Source: Plantago major (lineage: Eukaryota > Streptophyta > Magnoliopsida > Lamiales > Plantaginaceae). Taken from it: a DNA stretch of 64,000 nt. Under the pieces are notes generated by a model. It saw only the letters and a list, made by a program, of their open reading frames with translations. It had not been told where the DNA came from and did not search any database. The position numbers were made by a program, and so were the translations under genes. The stretch is from contig CM048844.1 of assembly GCA_026545765.1 (NCBI GenBank), positions 66,916,035-66,980,034 of the forward strand. Direction: 5' to 3'. Within the stretch, counting starts at the first letter, position 1. Every line of letters begins with the position of its first letter. Positions 1 through 11,643 of this stretch are shown here, one piece after another.

Positions 1-33
1 GTCGGTTCGGCCCTTACCCCGTCTGGTAGCTAG
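1..33 (+). pseudogene. Last codons of the TNP1-like gene of CACTA-1
   Basis: The codons before the TAG at 31-33 read P-S-G-S-stop. The homologous gene of CACTA-2 ends with the same residues at 18580-18582 on the other strand. Only the tail of the gene is inside the window, so its integrity cannot be judged. Confidence 0.55.
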
Positions 34-179
34 TTATGTATATGTACGTTCGGATTTATTATATTTACACTTCTTCGGATAATTTCTCCTGCTCCGGATA
101 TTACTTTAGTTATTTATCATTTATTGAAATATTTTCCGTATTATAGATTTATTATCGAACATTATATTGATTAAATAGG

Positions 180-660
180 TGAACTACGAAAAACAAGGAT
201 TAATATGAAATAAATAGTGACGGATTAATAGTGACGGAATTAGTGACGGATTAACAGTGACGAAATAAATAGTGACGGATTAACAGTGACAGAATAAATA
301 GTGACGGATTAATAGTGACGGAATTAGTGACGGAATTTCAGATTCCGTCACTAATTCGAATAATATATTGGGCGACGGATAGATACTATCCGTCGCCAAA
401 TATAACGACAGATAGATTCTATCCGACGTCCCATCTAACGACGGATAGAATCCTATCCGTCGCCAATAATCGATTTAAAAAAATAATTAAAAGTCAAATA
501 TGATAATCCGTCATCCAATCCGTCGCGAATTGGACGACGGATTATCTATCCGTCGTCAAAGACCCAGTGGGGCGACGGAATTACTATCCGTCGCCCTAGC
601 TGGGGCGACGGATCGCTGGTCTGTAGCGACGGATCTATCCGTCGCTACAGACCAGTTTTT
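180..660. repeat. Sub-terminal GACGGAT inverted repeats of CACTA-1
   Basis: More than twenty copies of GACGGA or its complement are arranged as hairpins with stems of roughly 10-20 bp (for example around 560-650). The 180-330 part uses AGTGACGGA with little inversion; the 340-660 part is almost entirely paired. In CACTA elements this region binds the TNPA-type protein. Confidence 0.85.
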
Positions 661-667
661 TGTAGTG

Positions 668-811
668 TTATTTTTCTCTTAGAATGACAATGGGGCCATT
701 CTTTATTACTTCGATCATCTCGTCACTGATAGTTTCCAGGTGAAGCATCATGTTGTTCTTCCATTTCTCATAGTTCTCTGGCTTGAGAACGGGTGCATCG
801 CTCAGAGACAT
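668..811 (-). pseudogene. gag: Sire-A gag, N-terminal fragment
   Basis: Reading starts at the ATG at 811 and begins M-S-L-S-D-A-P, then about 45 residues with the aromatic-rich N-E-Y-type Gag start typical of copia elements. The same start occurs in Sire-B at 45541. The frame is cut at 667 by CACTA-1. It lies just downstream of the primer-binding site and 5' LTR, as expected for gag. Confidence 0.8.
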
Positions 812-885
812 CCTACAGCACACACTAAACAAACAAAGCAAGTGTATGTGGTAAGCTGTTAGTGCAGAAGGTTAAAGAACCTCCT

Positions 886-897
886 GCTCTAATACCA
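886..897 (-). promoter_or_regulatory. Primer-binding site of Sire-A (initiator Met tRNA type)
   Basis: On the minus strand it reads TGGTATTAGAGC, one base from the standard copia site TGGTATCAGAGC that is complementary to the 3' end of initiator methionine tRNA. It is separated from the LTR by two bases. Confidence 0.85.
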
Positions 898-899
898 CT

Positions 900-2354
900 T
901 GTTGGTCCAGATAACGACAAAGTAAAAGACTGGGGGGGGGGAGGTGAATAGTCTTTTCAAACTTTTGACGATAAAATAGTTTCTCATATATCTGTGAATG
1001 TATCTGATACTTATATTCAGAGAGTGGAAGAGTTAATTGTGATAAGTGCACGTGCTCAGGAAGCTATAGTGTGTGTAAATATTTAGCAAGCAATAAATAC
1101 GCAAGTTGTTCAAAGTCCAGAAAGTAAATAACACAAATCTTTATAGTGGTACCTTGGGTGGCGTCATCCCTGAACTAATCCTTTCTCAGGACATGAATCC
1201 ACTAAGATAAGATAATGAGTTCTCCTTACAAAATCCAATCTTTTCATCCATTTAACACTAGGTTCCCAACCAAGTATTCCCCCTGAGTTGTTCCCTAGTT
1301 TTCCCAACCATGTACTTCCTCTACTCAGTGACCTTTGAGCTATTCCTCAGCTTCCAAAGCCAAGTACTTCCAATGCTCAACGCCTGTGTAGTGTTGGTTT
1401 GGTACTTTGTCAGTTGAGTAGGCTCTTATAACTTATACAGTTATTTTAGAGTGCTATGTAGAAACAATCTTACTTAATACACTTTTCAATGTATGGTAAG
1501 TTGTTCTTTATTGATCCAAGTCTTGATGTTGTTCAAGAGAGTGAATCACATATATGAGTCGCAACTATATCTTTTGGATTCAACTCCTTCATAATATGCA
1601 ATTCTTGTTAAGGATGAGGACACTTAGAACTTTCGTGCTACTTAGAATTCAAGAGCTTTAGTCGCAATAGTAAGCTAGAGAGTAAGTAGGCAGAAGGCTT
1701 GTATGCTTGAATGTATATCGCAAGTGATGTTCAATCTAAGGTGTGTTTCAAGCATTCTAAGTGGTGATATTTATAATTGAAATTATGCCGTTTGAATAGT
1801 ATCCATTAGGCTCAATGAAATTCAAACTATTGATATCTGAAGTTTGTACGGTAGTGAGCTTTGTCTCTTTATAGAGATTTCCTCTTTTGCCCAGACATCT
1901 CTGTTCGCATAATTAATGCACTGCACTAACTTTTGTCCTGTAGTGTCAACAGAACAATGCAAGCTTTCTGAGGCTTTGCAAGTCCTTTCGCAGTGACCTA
2001 TAGTGCATCAGAAACCTATTGAAATACTTGTCTTCCAAAGACACTTTATTTCTTCAAGGTATCTGAGCCAAGGTTTCTGAGAAGACACTTCTCCTTAGTC
2101 TTCAACAATCTTGTGCAGTCTTCTCATCTTCAACAAATGACTTCCTTCTGCTGGATGCTTGCTTCTTGGTCGTCTTCAAAAATATAAAAATTACACTCAG
2201 AGACCTAACATCCTATACAAGATTTGCTAGACTAACATATGCAGTAAGCTTCCTCTTTTACAATGTTCCAGTGAACTAAGAGTACTAGTTATCTTTCTGA
2301 GCTAAGATAAATCATTAGGGTTACTGATAAAAATCTAAACAGATATTCCTAACA
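900..2354 (-). mobile_element. 5' LTR of Sire-A (Ty1/copia, Sirevirus-like)
   Basis: On the minus strand the repeat starts TGTTAGGAATATCTG at 2354 and ends CTGGACCAACA at 900, giving TG...CA ends. It is homologous along its length to the two LTRs of Sire-B (31533-33153 and 45661-47265). A poly-C tract sits near its 3' end (931-942), and 1260-1400 holds tandem hairpin-forming units of about 50 bp. The candidate target duplication is CACAT at 2355-2359; the partner is outside the window. Confidence 0.9.
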
Positions 2355-2366
2355 CACATTTCACGT

Positions 2367-2569
2367 ACTTCGCAAAAGGCTAAAGAACATGCAATGCCGA
2401 GCGGTGGAATGTAGATACATAATTGCTCAAAGTTACCCACTTAATACTTTATAATATACCGTTTCGAAGCTTGCACATTCCACTTCGCAAAAGGCTAAAG
2501 AACATACAAAGCGGTGGAATGTAGATAAATAATTGCTCAAAGTTACCCACTTAAAACTTTATAATATAC
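2367..2569. repeat. Tandem duplication, two copies of about 90 bp
   Basis: Copies at 2367-2459 and 2482-2569 share the start ACTTCGCAAAAGGC and the end TTTATAATATAC, with a few substitutions and a small deletion in the second copy. No function is evident. Confidence 0.85.
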
Positions 2570-3511
2570 ACAATAGGTTGCCTAAATAGAACTAATTCCA
2601 ACAAACCTAAAATTAACTAACTAATAAAATATAAAAAAATCAATTTAATAATAATGGAGATGATAAAGGACAAAAGATGAATAAAAACGTACATCTCGAC
2701 ACTCGAGAGTAAGAAAACAGAAATAAGCTTGTCATATATTATTTGAATAGTTAATATGATTAGTTGTGTCATTAAAAAAAACAAAAAGTTAATAGTTGGG
2801 TACGAGGAAATGTTATTTGTAAATCCTGCAATTAAGTGGTACGGTGGTTGATAACTTACACTTAATTATAGGAATGAATTCGAGATGATGTTTGGTAATT
2901 CTTGAGCCAACGCCACATGGCTGGCCGCGAACAAAAAGCTGCTTAATTGATTCCCATTATGCATGTGAATACGTGTTTCCATGCTCTCCAACGTGACGGC
3001 AATATCAAACCTCGCCTACCACTCATTCAATCACTAATTCAATTTACATTCTAACTAATCAATTTCAAAATCACTACACTTCAAGATTTTAAGATGACAT
3101 CAATTATACAACATTCTTTTCATACATTTATTATTTTGGTTATTCCATTCATATTGAATTTTTATTCCTAATTCGTTACTTTTGATTAGTTAAAATGAAT
3201 GACTAGACACAATATACGTTGAGGTGGTCATTTTTCTCTTCATTATTAGGCTCTAATTGATAGAATTACATCTCATCTAAATGTTCAAACTTGTAGAGAG
3301 TTGTAGAATCTAGTTAGTCGCACTCGTAACTGGTATCAACCTTTTTTAGGAGGCCATTCAAGTGAAATTTAATATGGAACGGAGATTGTGTTCGTGGAGA
3401 TTCCAATCCAGGTGGGCATGAGTCATAGACTCTGATACCATAATTCCTTCTCATCTAAAAAATCAAACTTGTAGAGGGGTGTGAAATCTATTCATTTATA
3501 TATTAATACTT
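2570..3511. other. Intergenic DNA, no gene seen
   Basis: AT-rich sequence without a convincing reading frame. Around 3290-3450 there are two stretches with CTCATCTAA..AAACTTGTAGAG and a segment resembling a degenerate copia junction (GACTCTGATACCAT), possibly an old LTR remnant, but I cannot define its ends. Confidence 0.4.
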
Positions 3512-3985
3512 TGATGGAACGTTGGGCTTTGCCGATCCATCACGAACTATTAAAAGTTGCTAGAGTTCGCCAAGCAAGCCCAATCCGGTGGAATATTAGT
3601 ATTTCTTATTAATTAGTTATAATATAATTAGGATCATCTTTAAAAGCCAGAAATCTAGAAGAATCAGGCAATTGCTAGATTTTCTCTAGAAGATAAGGCA
3701 AGTAGAATAATTATGATCTTTTACTTATTTCTGCATATATATCTTTTAGATATCTTTTACTTTCATTAGAGTTCTGTACTGCCTAGAATACTTGTCAGGT
3801 AGACAGTATAAATAGGACCTTAGGGATTAACCCTAATTACGCTTTTATAAATGACAAAGAATATTTCCACCGAATTTACCGCTTTGTGTCCACCGGTGAA
3901 CAGTTTAACTGTGACTCTAACATAGAAATAGGTGAAACTGTGTAGTTCGCACTACGAACTATTAGTTGGAACCAACGTTCCAACA
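3512..3985 (+). mobile_element. 5' LTR of a small TRIM-like LTR element
   Basis: The repeat begins TGATGGAACGTTGG and ends CCAACGTTCCAACA, so its ends form an inverted repeat. The second copy is at 4600-4690 plus 8105-8473. The candidate target duplication is TACTT at 3507-3511 against TACTC at 8474-8478 (4 of 5). Compared with the 3' LTR this copy lacks about 50 bp near 3930. Confidence 0.88.
3807..3814 (+). promoter_or_regulatory. TATA box in the 5' LTR
   Basis: TATAAATA lies in the middle of the LTR in the context CAGTATAAATAGGACC, and an identical box is present in the other LTR at 8249-8256. It is the likely start signal for the element's RNA. Confidence 0.6.
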
Positions 3986-4599
3986 CATGGCGTCAGAGTT
4001 GGCCGATCTCATGGAAAAGGACGAGTCGCTGCCAAGCTCTAGCAAGGAACGGATAGCTACGTTGGAAGGGGAGATGAAGATAATCAAGGAGATGCTTTTC
4101 TCTATGATTGGGGGTCGATTGGGAGAGCCTGAGGATGTAGAGGAGTTGGATCCCTCTGTGGAATAAATTTCGCTCAACTACATGAAGTGTGATACCAGTC
4201 GGGAGATACTCACCAGGATAGTCAAGGAAGAATATCATGATGACTCCGATTGGGAAGGAACTTTTTAATAAAATGAGCACGAGATCTGGGAGGCAGCAGT
4301 GGTCATGGCTGAAGATGTGGCAAATTGGTACTATATCAATCAAAGGCTGTTGTTACTTTGAAGGGTTTGCTCGAGTAAAGGAAGATGCCTCGGTGACTAT
4401 ACCCACTTATCTTGGATTTGACAAACACAGGCAAGAAAAGGAAGGCGATGAGCTTGGTGAAGTGACACGGTGGCTTCTTGCGACAACTCGAGGAACTAGC
4501 CGAAGGAGGAGATGAGCCATCGGATGACAATACCGCATCCAGTAAGGAAGAAGGGGCTAATGAGACTTGGGGACAAGTCTCGTCGTCAGGGGACGGTAG
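3986..4599 (+). pseudogene. Internal region of the small LTR element with a gag-like fragment
   Basis: The whole internal region is 614 bp, far too short for gag-pol. A primer-binding site, TGGCGTCAGAG at 3988-3998, resembles the initiator Met site with two changes. An open stretch from the ATG at 3987 encodes about 60 acidic, helix-prone residues (ASELADLMEKDES...) ending at 4166, which looks like a Gag N-terminus. A further frame runs 4237-4515. The polypurine tract is the GGGGACGG region before 4600. The element depends on other elements' enzymes. Confidence 0.6.
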
Positions 4600-4690
4600 T
4601 GATGGAACGTTGGGCTTTGCCGATCCATCACGAAGTATTAAAAGTGGCTAGAGTTCGCCAAGCAAGACCAATCCAGTGGAATATTAATAT
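4600..4690 (+). mobile_element. 3' LTR of the small element, first part
   Basis: It repeats the first 91 bases of the 5' LTR (start TGATGGAACGTTGG) with few changes and is then interrupted by the LINE. The last 15 bases are the LINE target site. Confidence 0.88.
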
Positions 4691-7600
4691 TTTTTTTGGA
4701 ACCGTGACAATTTCATTCCAAAACAGATAAGTATAAAAGCTGATCAAAGATCCAAGCAATCAAAACAATACAAACAGACTAGTTCAACTATCTAAACTGC
4801 AAGCTATCTAGATGTTTAACAAAATCAATCAAACTTGGTATAACATAGCATCTGGTAGCTATAATTCTAATTACATCTTGAGGCTTTGGCACCGGGTTCT
4901 GAACACCAGCAAAGAGGACCTGGTTGCGCATAGGCCAAACATGATAAGCAGGTTCAATAATAGCCAATTTTACCACCTTTGCTCTAGAGCTCTTTCCCTT
5001 GGATTGTTGAATAAGCCAGAGTAATTCCTGAGTCCAGACCAGTGGCTGATGATCAATCTGCATCCATTTCAAAACACCAATCCAAATAGTTTTTGAGAAA
5101 GTGCAGGCAAAGAACAGATGCTCCAACGTTTCTACCATGCCACACAAACCACAAAGTCCATCATTATAAATCCCAAATCTCAGAATCCTATCTTTAGTAT
5201 ATAATCGACCATGATAGACCATCCATAAAGTATATTGATCTCTAGGTCTAGCTAGGTTAGGAAAAAATAGCTTCTTCCACACCACATCATACATGCTCAC
5301 AGGTTCCTTATACAATTTGCCAGTTGGAAACTTCACACTCAGAGGTAAAGTACTCCATGTACTAGTCTGCATTATGCTATCTCTGTGTTTAAACATAGCT
5401 TTAACAATCCATGAGCAAGAAGAGGCAGGCTGGTACAAAGTAATATCAACCCCTTTGATATAATAACAATGGATCCATCTGACCCACAGTTTATCAGATT
5501 TTGCACATAAGTTCCACAACAGCTTAGCAATAGTAGCGTTGTTCCATATACAAAGATCAATAACCTGCAGTCCTCCTGAGTTTTTAGGCTCACAAATAGT
5601 GTTCCAGGCAATAGGGGCTTTCCTAGTAACAACATCAGAGCCACTCCATAGGAAAGATCTACATAAGCTCTCAATATGCCTCAAGATCTTTTTAGGTAAT
5701 GGAAAAATCTGTAACCAATAAGAAGTGATACCAAATAGCACACTCTTAATCAGTTGCAGTCTACCTACATACTTAACAATCTTGTTGTCGAATGTACCAA
5801 CCTTCCAGTAATCTTCTCAATCAGCACAGCACAATTAGCCACAATAAGCTTTTTACTATTTAGAGGTATACCTAAATGTATGAAAGGAAGACTCCCCTTG
5901 ACAAAACCTGTATGATCCAGTATACCATGTTGTATAGCTAAAGGCACCCCACCAAAATAGACCTTGCTTTTAGCTACATTTGCCACTAAACCAGTTGATT
6001 CAGAGAACTCCTGAAACACCTTCATGATGAGCTTAACAGATTCAGTATCCCCTCTAGTAAACATTAACAAATCATCTGCAAAACATATATTAGTTATATG
6101 CAGTCTTTCACATCTAGGATGAAAGTTGAAATTAGGATTAAACTGTAACTTCTGTAGGCATCTATGCAAGTACTCCATAACAATGGCAAAGAGCAGTGGA
6201 GAAATGGGGTCTCCCTGTCTAAGTCCTCTCTTAGCCTTGAGTATACATGTAGGACAACCATTCACCATATACTTGTAAGACACAGAAGTAGTACAGATCA
6301 TGATCCATTTCACAAATTGCTCAGGAAAGCCCATCTCCACCAAAATACCCTGCAAAGCACTCCATTCTACAGAATCATATGCTTTTTGTAAGTCCATTTG
6401 AATCATGCACCTGGGAGATATTTGCTTCCTCCCATACCCCTTCACCAGTTCCTGGGCAATCAATATGTTATCATGAATAACCCTTCCAGGAAGAAATGCA
6501 GATTGGCTATCAGCAATAACCTCATTAATCAGCCGTCCCAGCCTTGTAGTAAGAATCTTAGAAATGATCTTATAGATAGTGGTGCAGCATGAGATAGGTC
6601 TCATATCTTTCATACTATCAGCTGTGGTGGTTTTGGGTGTCAAAGTTACCAAAGTGCAGTTAACTGCAGCATACAACCTTCCATTCTCAAAGAAGTCATA
6701 CACACATCTCTTCACATCAGCACCAGTAATAGACCAAGTATTCTTGAAGAATTTGGAATTAAATCCATCTAAACAAGGGGCCTTATTGTCACCAATATTA
6801 TTCAAAGCATCCAAGATCTCTTTGTCAGTCACAGGTTGAACTAACAAGCTCCTATTATTAGGTTGCAGTTGTTTCCCACGCCTCAAACCTTCTATATCAA
6901 GTCCTCTTAACCTACTAGTTGCAGAACCAACCAGTTTACTATGAAATAGTAAAACCTCCTGAGCAATATCAGCATACTCAGTAAAGATTTGTCCATCACC
7001 ACCGTTCAATCTATAGATGGCAGTATTCTTATTCTTAGCTTTTACAGAAGCATGAAAATATCTGTTATTTCCATCTCCAAGAGTCAGCCAATGAATCTTT
7101 GCTCTCTGTGCCATCACTTGTTCATCAATCTTTAGCCATTTCTCAAGCTCCAATCTGCAATTAGCTTCATCCTCTAGAGCTGAAGAATTAAATCTATCAT
7201 TAACTAAAGTCTGCTGCTTCAAAGCTAACTCCTAACAAGCTTTCTCCACCTTTTCAGGTATATTAGAAAACCTGCCTAACATGGTTCTCAATATAGACTG
7301 CAGAGCATGTAGCTTCCTCCAAGTAACATACATAGCTTGACCAGTAAATCTTGAATTTGCCCAACAAGTTCTCACATTTGACATAAAATCAGGGCACTCA
7401 ATGAGACAATTTAAGAACTTGAAGAAATATTTTCTATGCACACTAGGTATATCCAGAATCAGTCTTATAGGAGAATGATCTGATATATGAGCATCGAAAA
7501 TCTCCATCACACAACCAGGATAAGTAGTAAACAAATCCACATTACATAAGACATGATCAATCCTTGAATAAATGATCCCCTGCCTATGCCTATTGGACCA

Positions 7601-8089
7601 TGTAAAATGATCACCTGTAGTGTCATGAGAAAACAATCCAGATCTATTCATCATATCTTGCAGGTCCTGAAATTCATGTGTAGTAACAGGATTACCTCCC
7701 ACTCTATCTTGACAAGATAGAACATTATTAAAATCTCCCATAATACACCAAAGTCTATTAATCCTGTTAGCCTGCTGACCAATATCTCTCCACAAATTCA
7801 GTCGCTGAGCTAGTTGATTAAAAGCATACATAACTGTTAACCAACACACCAAAGTCCCATCCAACTTATACACCCTACATGGATAAACTGAGCAGAAGAA
7901 GAAAGGATCTTAACATCCACTCTGCTATGATCCCACATAAGCCAAATTCTGCCATTACCGTGGTGAGCATAATTATCACCACTACAGTTTCCCATTTTTT
8001 TCTAATTCTAACAGCATTATCCAGTTTCACTCTAGTCTCCAGTAATGCTACTAAGGCACAATTCATTTTCCTGAGGTGGGAGCTAACCT
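4691..8089 (-). mobile_element. L1-type LINE, 5'-truncated, nested in the 3' LTR
   Basis: A run of T at 4691-4697 is the poly(A) tail of a minus-strand LINE. The element is flanked by a 15-bp target duplication, GTGGAATATTAATAT (4676-4690) and GTGGAATATTAGTAT (8090-8104), with one mismatch. The 5' end lacks ORF1 and the first part of the endonuclease, which is ordinary 5' truncation. The uninterrupted 5' LTR at 3585-3610 shows the empty target. Confidence 0.92.
4788..8089 (-). pseudogene. LINE ORF2: endonuclease, reverse transcriptase, zf-RVT
   Basis: The order is that of plant L1 ORF2. An APE-type endonuclease runs from 8089 to 7232, with LLETRV, IMGDFN and SDHSPI motifs (the start before LETR is missing). 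Reverse transcriptase runs 7222-5765 with the catalytic FADD box. The C-terminal part, 5741-4788, has a zinc-binding CGLC...EHLF segment of the zf-RVT type. It is broken by a TAG at about 7232-7234, a frameshift near 5750, and a frame change at about 7874 in the endonuclease. ORF2 proteins nick target DNA and prime cDNA synthesis on it; this copy cannot be active. Confidence 0.93.
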
Positions 8090-8473
8090 GTGGAATATTA
8101 GTATTTCTTATTAATTATTGCTAGATTTTCTCTAGAAGATTACACAACTAGAATGATTAGGATCTTTTATTTATTTCTGCATATCTTTTAGATATCTTTT
8201 AATTTCATTAGAGTTCTGTACTGCCTGGAATACTTGCCAAGTAGGCAGTATAAATAGGACCTTTGGCTTAACCCTAATTATGTTTTAATCAATGACAAAA
8301 AATATTTCCACCGAATTTACCGCTTTGCGTGCACCGGTTAGACAACCGTTTAACTGTGACCCTACCCTATAAATATATGAAACCGTGCCAAGTTCGCTTG
8401 GAGGCACCCAAATCCGGACGAATTGCCCAATAGTTCGCACTACGAACTACCAGTTGGAACCAACGTTTCAACA
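8090..8473 (+). mobile_element. 3' LTR of the small element, second part
   Basis: It resumes the LTR after the LINE and ends CCAACGTTTCAACA at 8473. It keeps about 50 bp (near 8380-8430) that the 5' LTR has lost. A TATAAATA box lies at 8249-8256. Confidence 0.88.
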
Positions 8474-8727
8474 TACTCCAGTATTAATAAGGGAGCTGTC
8501 GGATCGGTGACAATTAAGGGATATGTGCATTTGTAATTTTTGTTGCTGTCGTGGTTGATATATAATGTATTTTGGCGGAGCAAACATGATGATCAATGTA
8601 ACTCGTTATGAATATTAATAGTAAAATTTATTTGTCGATTCAAAGCTTTATTATCTAAAATGTTAGTGGTATATATATATATATAATATCTAAGAATATA
8701 TTTTTTTGCCAAAGTTAATCAATTTTA
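8474..8727. other. Intergenic DNA
   Basis: No gene seen. A short (TA)n run lies near 8672-8690. Confidence 0.4.
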
Positions 8728-8966
8728 CTCCCTCCATCCCGCTTTAATGTTTCTGCAGGTACGGATACAAATTTTACGAGGAGATTGAATAAAGTAGGAA
8801 AGATGGTGATAAAGTAGGAAAAATAGTGAATAAAGCATGATAGATAGTGAATAAAGTATGAAAGATGTTGACTAACGTCTAAGAGAAATTTTCCATTTAA
8901 AATGTAAAGTTGAAATTGAGATGTACCAAAATAAAATACAGTAAGTTGAAATTGGGACGGATAGAA
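8728..8966. mobile_element. Stowaway-like MITE
   Basis: It starts CTCCCTCCATCCC directly after TA, the hallmark terminal repeat and TA target of Stowaway (Tc1/mariner) MITEs. The other end, GGGACGGATAGAAT near 8953-8966, is a degenerate complement. The inside has AAAGTAGGAAAGATGGTGA-type repeats found in such MITEs. Confidence 0.7.
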
Positions 8967-9439
8967 TATTAGTTATGTCATATCTACTAGACGTCAGGGT
9001 CAACAAATTTCGCACGAACTATGAGTCAATGAGAAGATTTGCTTCTGATGATATATGTATGCTCTGGTGAAGTGGTGTTTGTCTTGTAATATCGTGGGGG
9101 TGGTGTAGATTTTAAATTCGGATATGAACATTCCTTATGATAATTGAGAAAGTTTAGCAATTATACTTTGATCTTTAGATTAACAACAAGGCCTCTTAAA
9201 ATATTATAACTTCTAATGGTTAAATTAATAAACAACAATGTAATCTCTCTCTCAATATACATCAAATCCTCTAAATAACCTATATTAGTGAGGGACCTAA
9301 GGGAGTAACCGATATTCTTAAGTACAATAAATGTTTTAACTTTTAATGAATATTAATAATATTCTATAGAGTATTAGAAACTATTTTACATTAGAGGACA
9401 TCTAGTCATTCGCACTCGTAACTGGTATCAACTAACATA

Positions 9440-10200
9440 AGCTTCTAACCGCCTGTTTGGCATACATTTCAAAAGGACTATTCATCCGTTAAAATGTTTC
9501 AATGTATTTGTTTTGTATCTTAGACAGTGCAAAATTGAACTCAATTTTTTCTGCACTAAACAATCATCATTCTCTTTCCACCTTACTCTTATTTCATCTT
9601 TATTTTTTCTATCAAACTAACAATCATAAACTAATCAAACAATATTTAAACCAATCAAATAACCTTAAAAAATATCAAACACATAACTTCATTTTTACAC
9701 ACATCACTTTATTCTTACATACCCTATAAGTTTTTAACTCTATTCCAAACACCATATATTATAACTCGTCTTTAACTCAGTTACTATTTATCAACTAAAT
9801 TTTTTCTTAACTTACTTTTTTAACTTTATACTTAACAATCAGCAATATTGTAGAACATGAATGCACTCATAACTCAATTTTTACTCCACTTAATAATTAT
9901 CCTTCTCTTTCTACCTACACTTCATCTCTATTTATTTTTCAATCATACTAAGAATTTAAAATCAATCAAATAACATTAAAACCAATCAAATAACCTTAAA
10001 AAAATCAAATCTATCACTTCATTTTTACGCACATCAATTATATCTTACACACTCTATATAACAACCTTATAAATATATAAAATTTTAACTCTATCCAAAC
10101 ACCATTTCACTCAGTTACTATTCGTCAATTAAAAAGTTTCCCTTAATTCACATTTTAACTCTATACCAAACCAAACAATTAGATAATTTTTTTAGTTATA
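9440..10200. mobile_element. Possible DNA-transposon derivative with an internal direct duplication
   Basis: The left end contains CTGTTTGGCATA and the right end TATACCAAACCAAACA, which could be terminal repeats of the TGTTTGG type common in plant MITEs. Inside, a block with AACCAATCAAATAACC, TCACTT..ATTTTTAC and AACTCTATCCAAACACCA occurs twice (about 9640-9770 and 9960-10110). Ends are not firmly defined and I see no target duplication. Confidence 0.4.
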
Positions 10201-10250
10201 ATCAGAATATTTATCAATCTGTTATAATTTTAGATAAATACGGTCCTAGT

Positions 10251-11643
10251 CAGGGGCGGATCTACATAAGGGCCACTTGCCTGACCTGGATTTTGGCTAC
10301 GAAGTTCGCATTATTCGCTTTCTTTTCATAGTTTTTCATTTTAACCTATATGAATAATATGTAACGGCTCCTTTTAGAAAAATTGTTTCTTAGTCTCCCA
10401 ATGGATATGGCAGCAAATTTAAGATTGTGTTTTTGACTGGGCATGGGATCGACCCCAACTGGCTCACATTTCATTTTCCTTTTTGCACTTCTCATTTTGA
10501 TTAGTTTTGCTTGCTATCTTCTCATTTTCCTTCTTTTAGCTTTTTACATCAGCCCTTTATATATATGTACTATATATATAATCTAAATAAACATTTTCAC
10601 TATTAAATTAAAAAAATGTCTTTTTTCACAAAGTCTTGTAGCGGATGAACTATTTTTTACAAGGTATATACGTACCAATATTAATAAGTAAACTATAATG
10701 CTTTAAACAAAATCACTAATGTTTTATCAGTGTGTTGAGGGTAAAAGTCCCCCAACCACTTAATGAATTTCCCTTGATTTCCTTCACGCTAAGTACCTAG
10801 ACCACCTTTGAGTAAGAACCACATTGCTTGTAAGAACTAAAGAGTAAGAGCCCATAAGAACCGTCGTACTGGTAAGAGGCGATGCGTAAGGACCTGAGAT
10901 CCTATGCTCGGTAAGAACCTGCACAAGTGACTTGGAGGGGGGGGGGTTAGGACCCGGTTTGCTAAGTGTCAAACCGGTTTGAGACTTTACTCAAGAGAGA
11001 CTGAAGATCTACTCTGTATAATAGTTGAGACGGTAAGAGTCTAGGAAGAAGGCTTGACTTACCTTGCATTATGAGGATATGTCCATAGTTATAGGTTTCC
11101 CTTGAGAAAGGGAGGACTCACAAGATCGCGCCAAGTGTACGTCCCAGATTGCGCCAACAATGCACTATTAGGCCCATGGCCCAATGTCTTGATAGGCCTA
11201 TGGCCCAATAGGTTGGTTCGGTTAGAACGTCCCGCTTAGGGCGTAATCTGTGGCAATGATTAGGGGCGTCCCCACTTAGACGATGGTCCGATAAATGATT
11301 AGGACGTCTTGGACATATTTCTGTATCAACACAGTGTACATTTTTTATTTTATCATAAAATTAATGTTGTTTTGCATAACTCGACTAATTTAAATGTGAG
11401 CATCTATGTTTTAGCATAAACCATTAACTACAAAGCCACATTTTTACGTTTATGTAAAACACCGATGTTTTTAATAAACCCTAATATTTCTGATAATATC
11501 TCCGTCCCTTTTAATCAATTATAACACAATTTTCCAATATACTTGTTCATTTCATTTCGAATCTCACAAAATTTTATATATGCGATTATGTTCTTTTCTA
11601 TTTGAGTGTCTTACGTGGTCCAAAATCCTGACTCCGCCACTTG
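10251..11643. mobile_element. Non-autonomous hAT-like element
   Basis: It starts CAGGGGCGGATCTAC and ends CCTGACTCCGCCACTTG; the outermost bases and a nearby GGATTTTGG block are inverted repeats. These termini are a widespread plant hAT type. A solo LTR is nested at 10733-11331. I see no transposase and no clean 8-bp duplication. Confidence 0.65.
10733..11331. mobile_element. Solo LTR (599 bp) inside the hAT-like element
   Basis: The sequence begins TGTTGAGGGTAAAAG and ends TGTATCAACA, and is flanked by a perfect 5-bp duplication CAGTG (10728-10732 and 11332-11336). No internal region is present, so it was probably left by LTR-LTR recombination. Orientation and family are not determined. Confidence 0.85.

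Larger units (their letters stand above)
1..667 (+). mobile_element. CACTA-1: 3' terminal part of a CACTA (En/Spm) transposon
   Basis: The element ends at 667 with GTAGTG, the complement of the CACTA terminus CACTAC. About 500 bp inside the end is packed with GACGGAT/ATCCGTC words in inverted pairs, the usual sub-terminal transposase-binding arrangement of CACTA elements. The first 200 bases match, in reverse complement, the same part of CACTA-2 (18340-18600), so both belong to one family. The body lies left of the window. The insertion interrupts the gag of Sire-A; the 3-bp target duplication would be the bases at 668-670 (TTA), whose partner is outside. Confidence 0.9.

Noticed and set aside
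180-660. CRISPR-like array of GACGGAT repeats
   Set aside because: The repeats are irregular, inverted, lack unique spacers and end at a CACTA terminus in plant DNA.
9502-9729. 75-codon plus-strand frame
   Set aside because: AT-rich low-complexity translation within a repeated non-coding block, with no domain.
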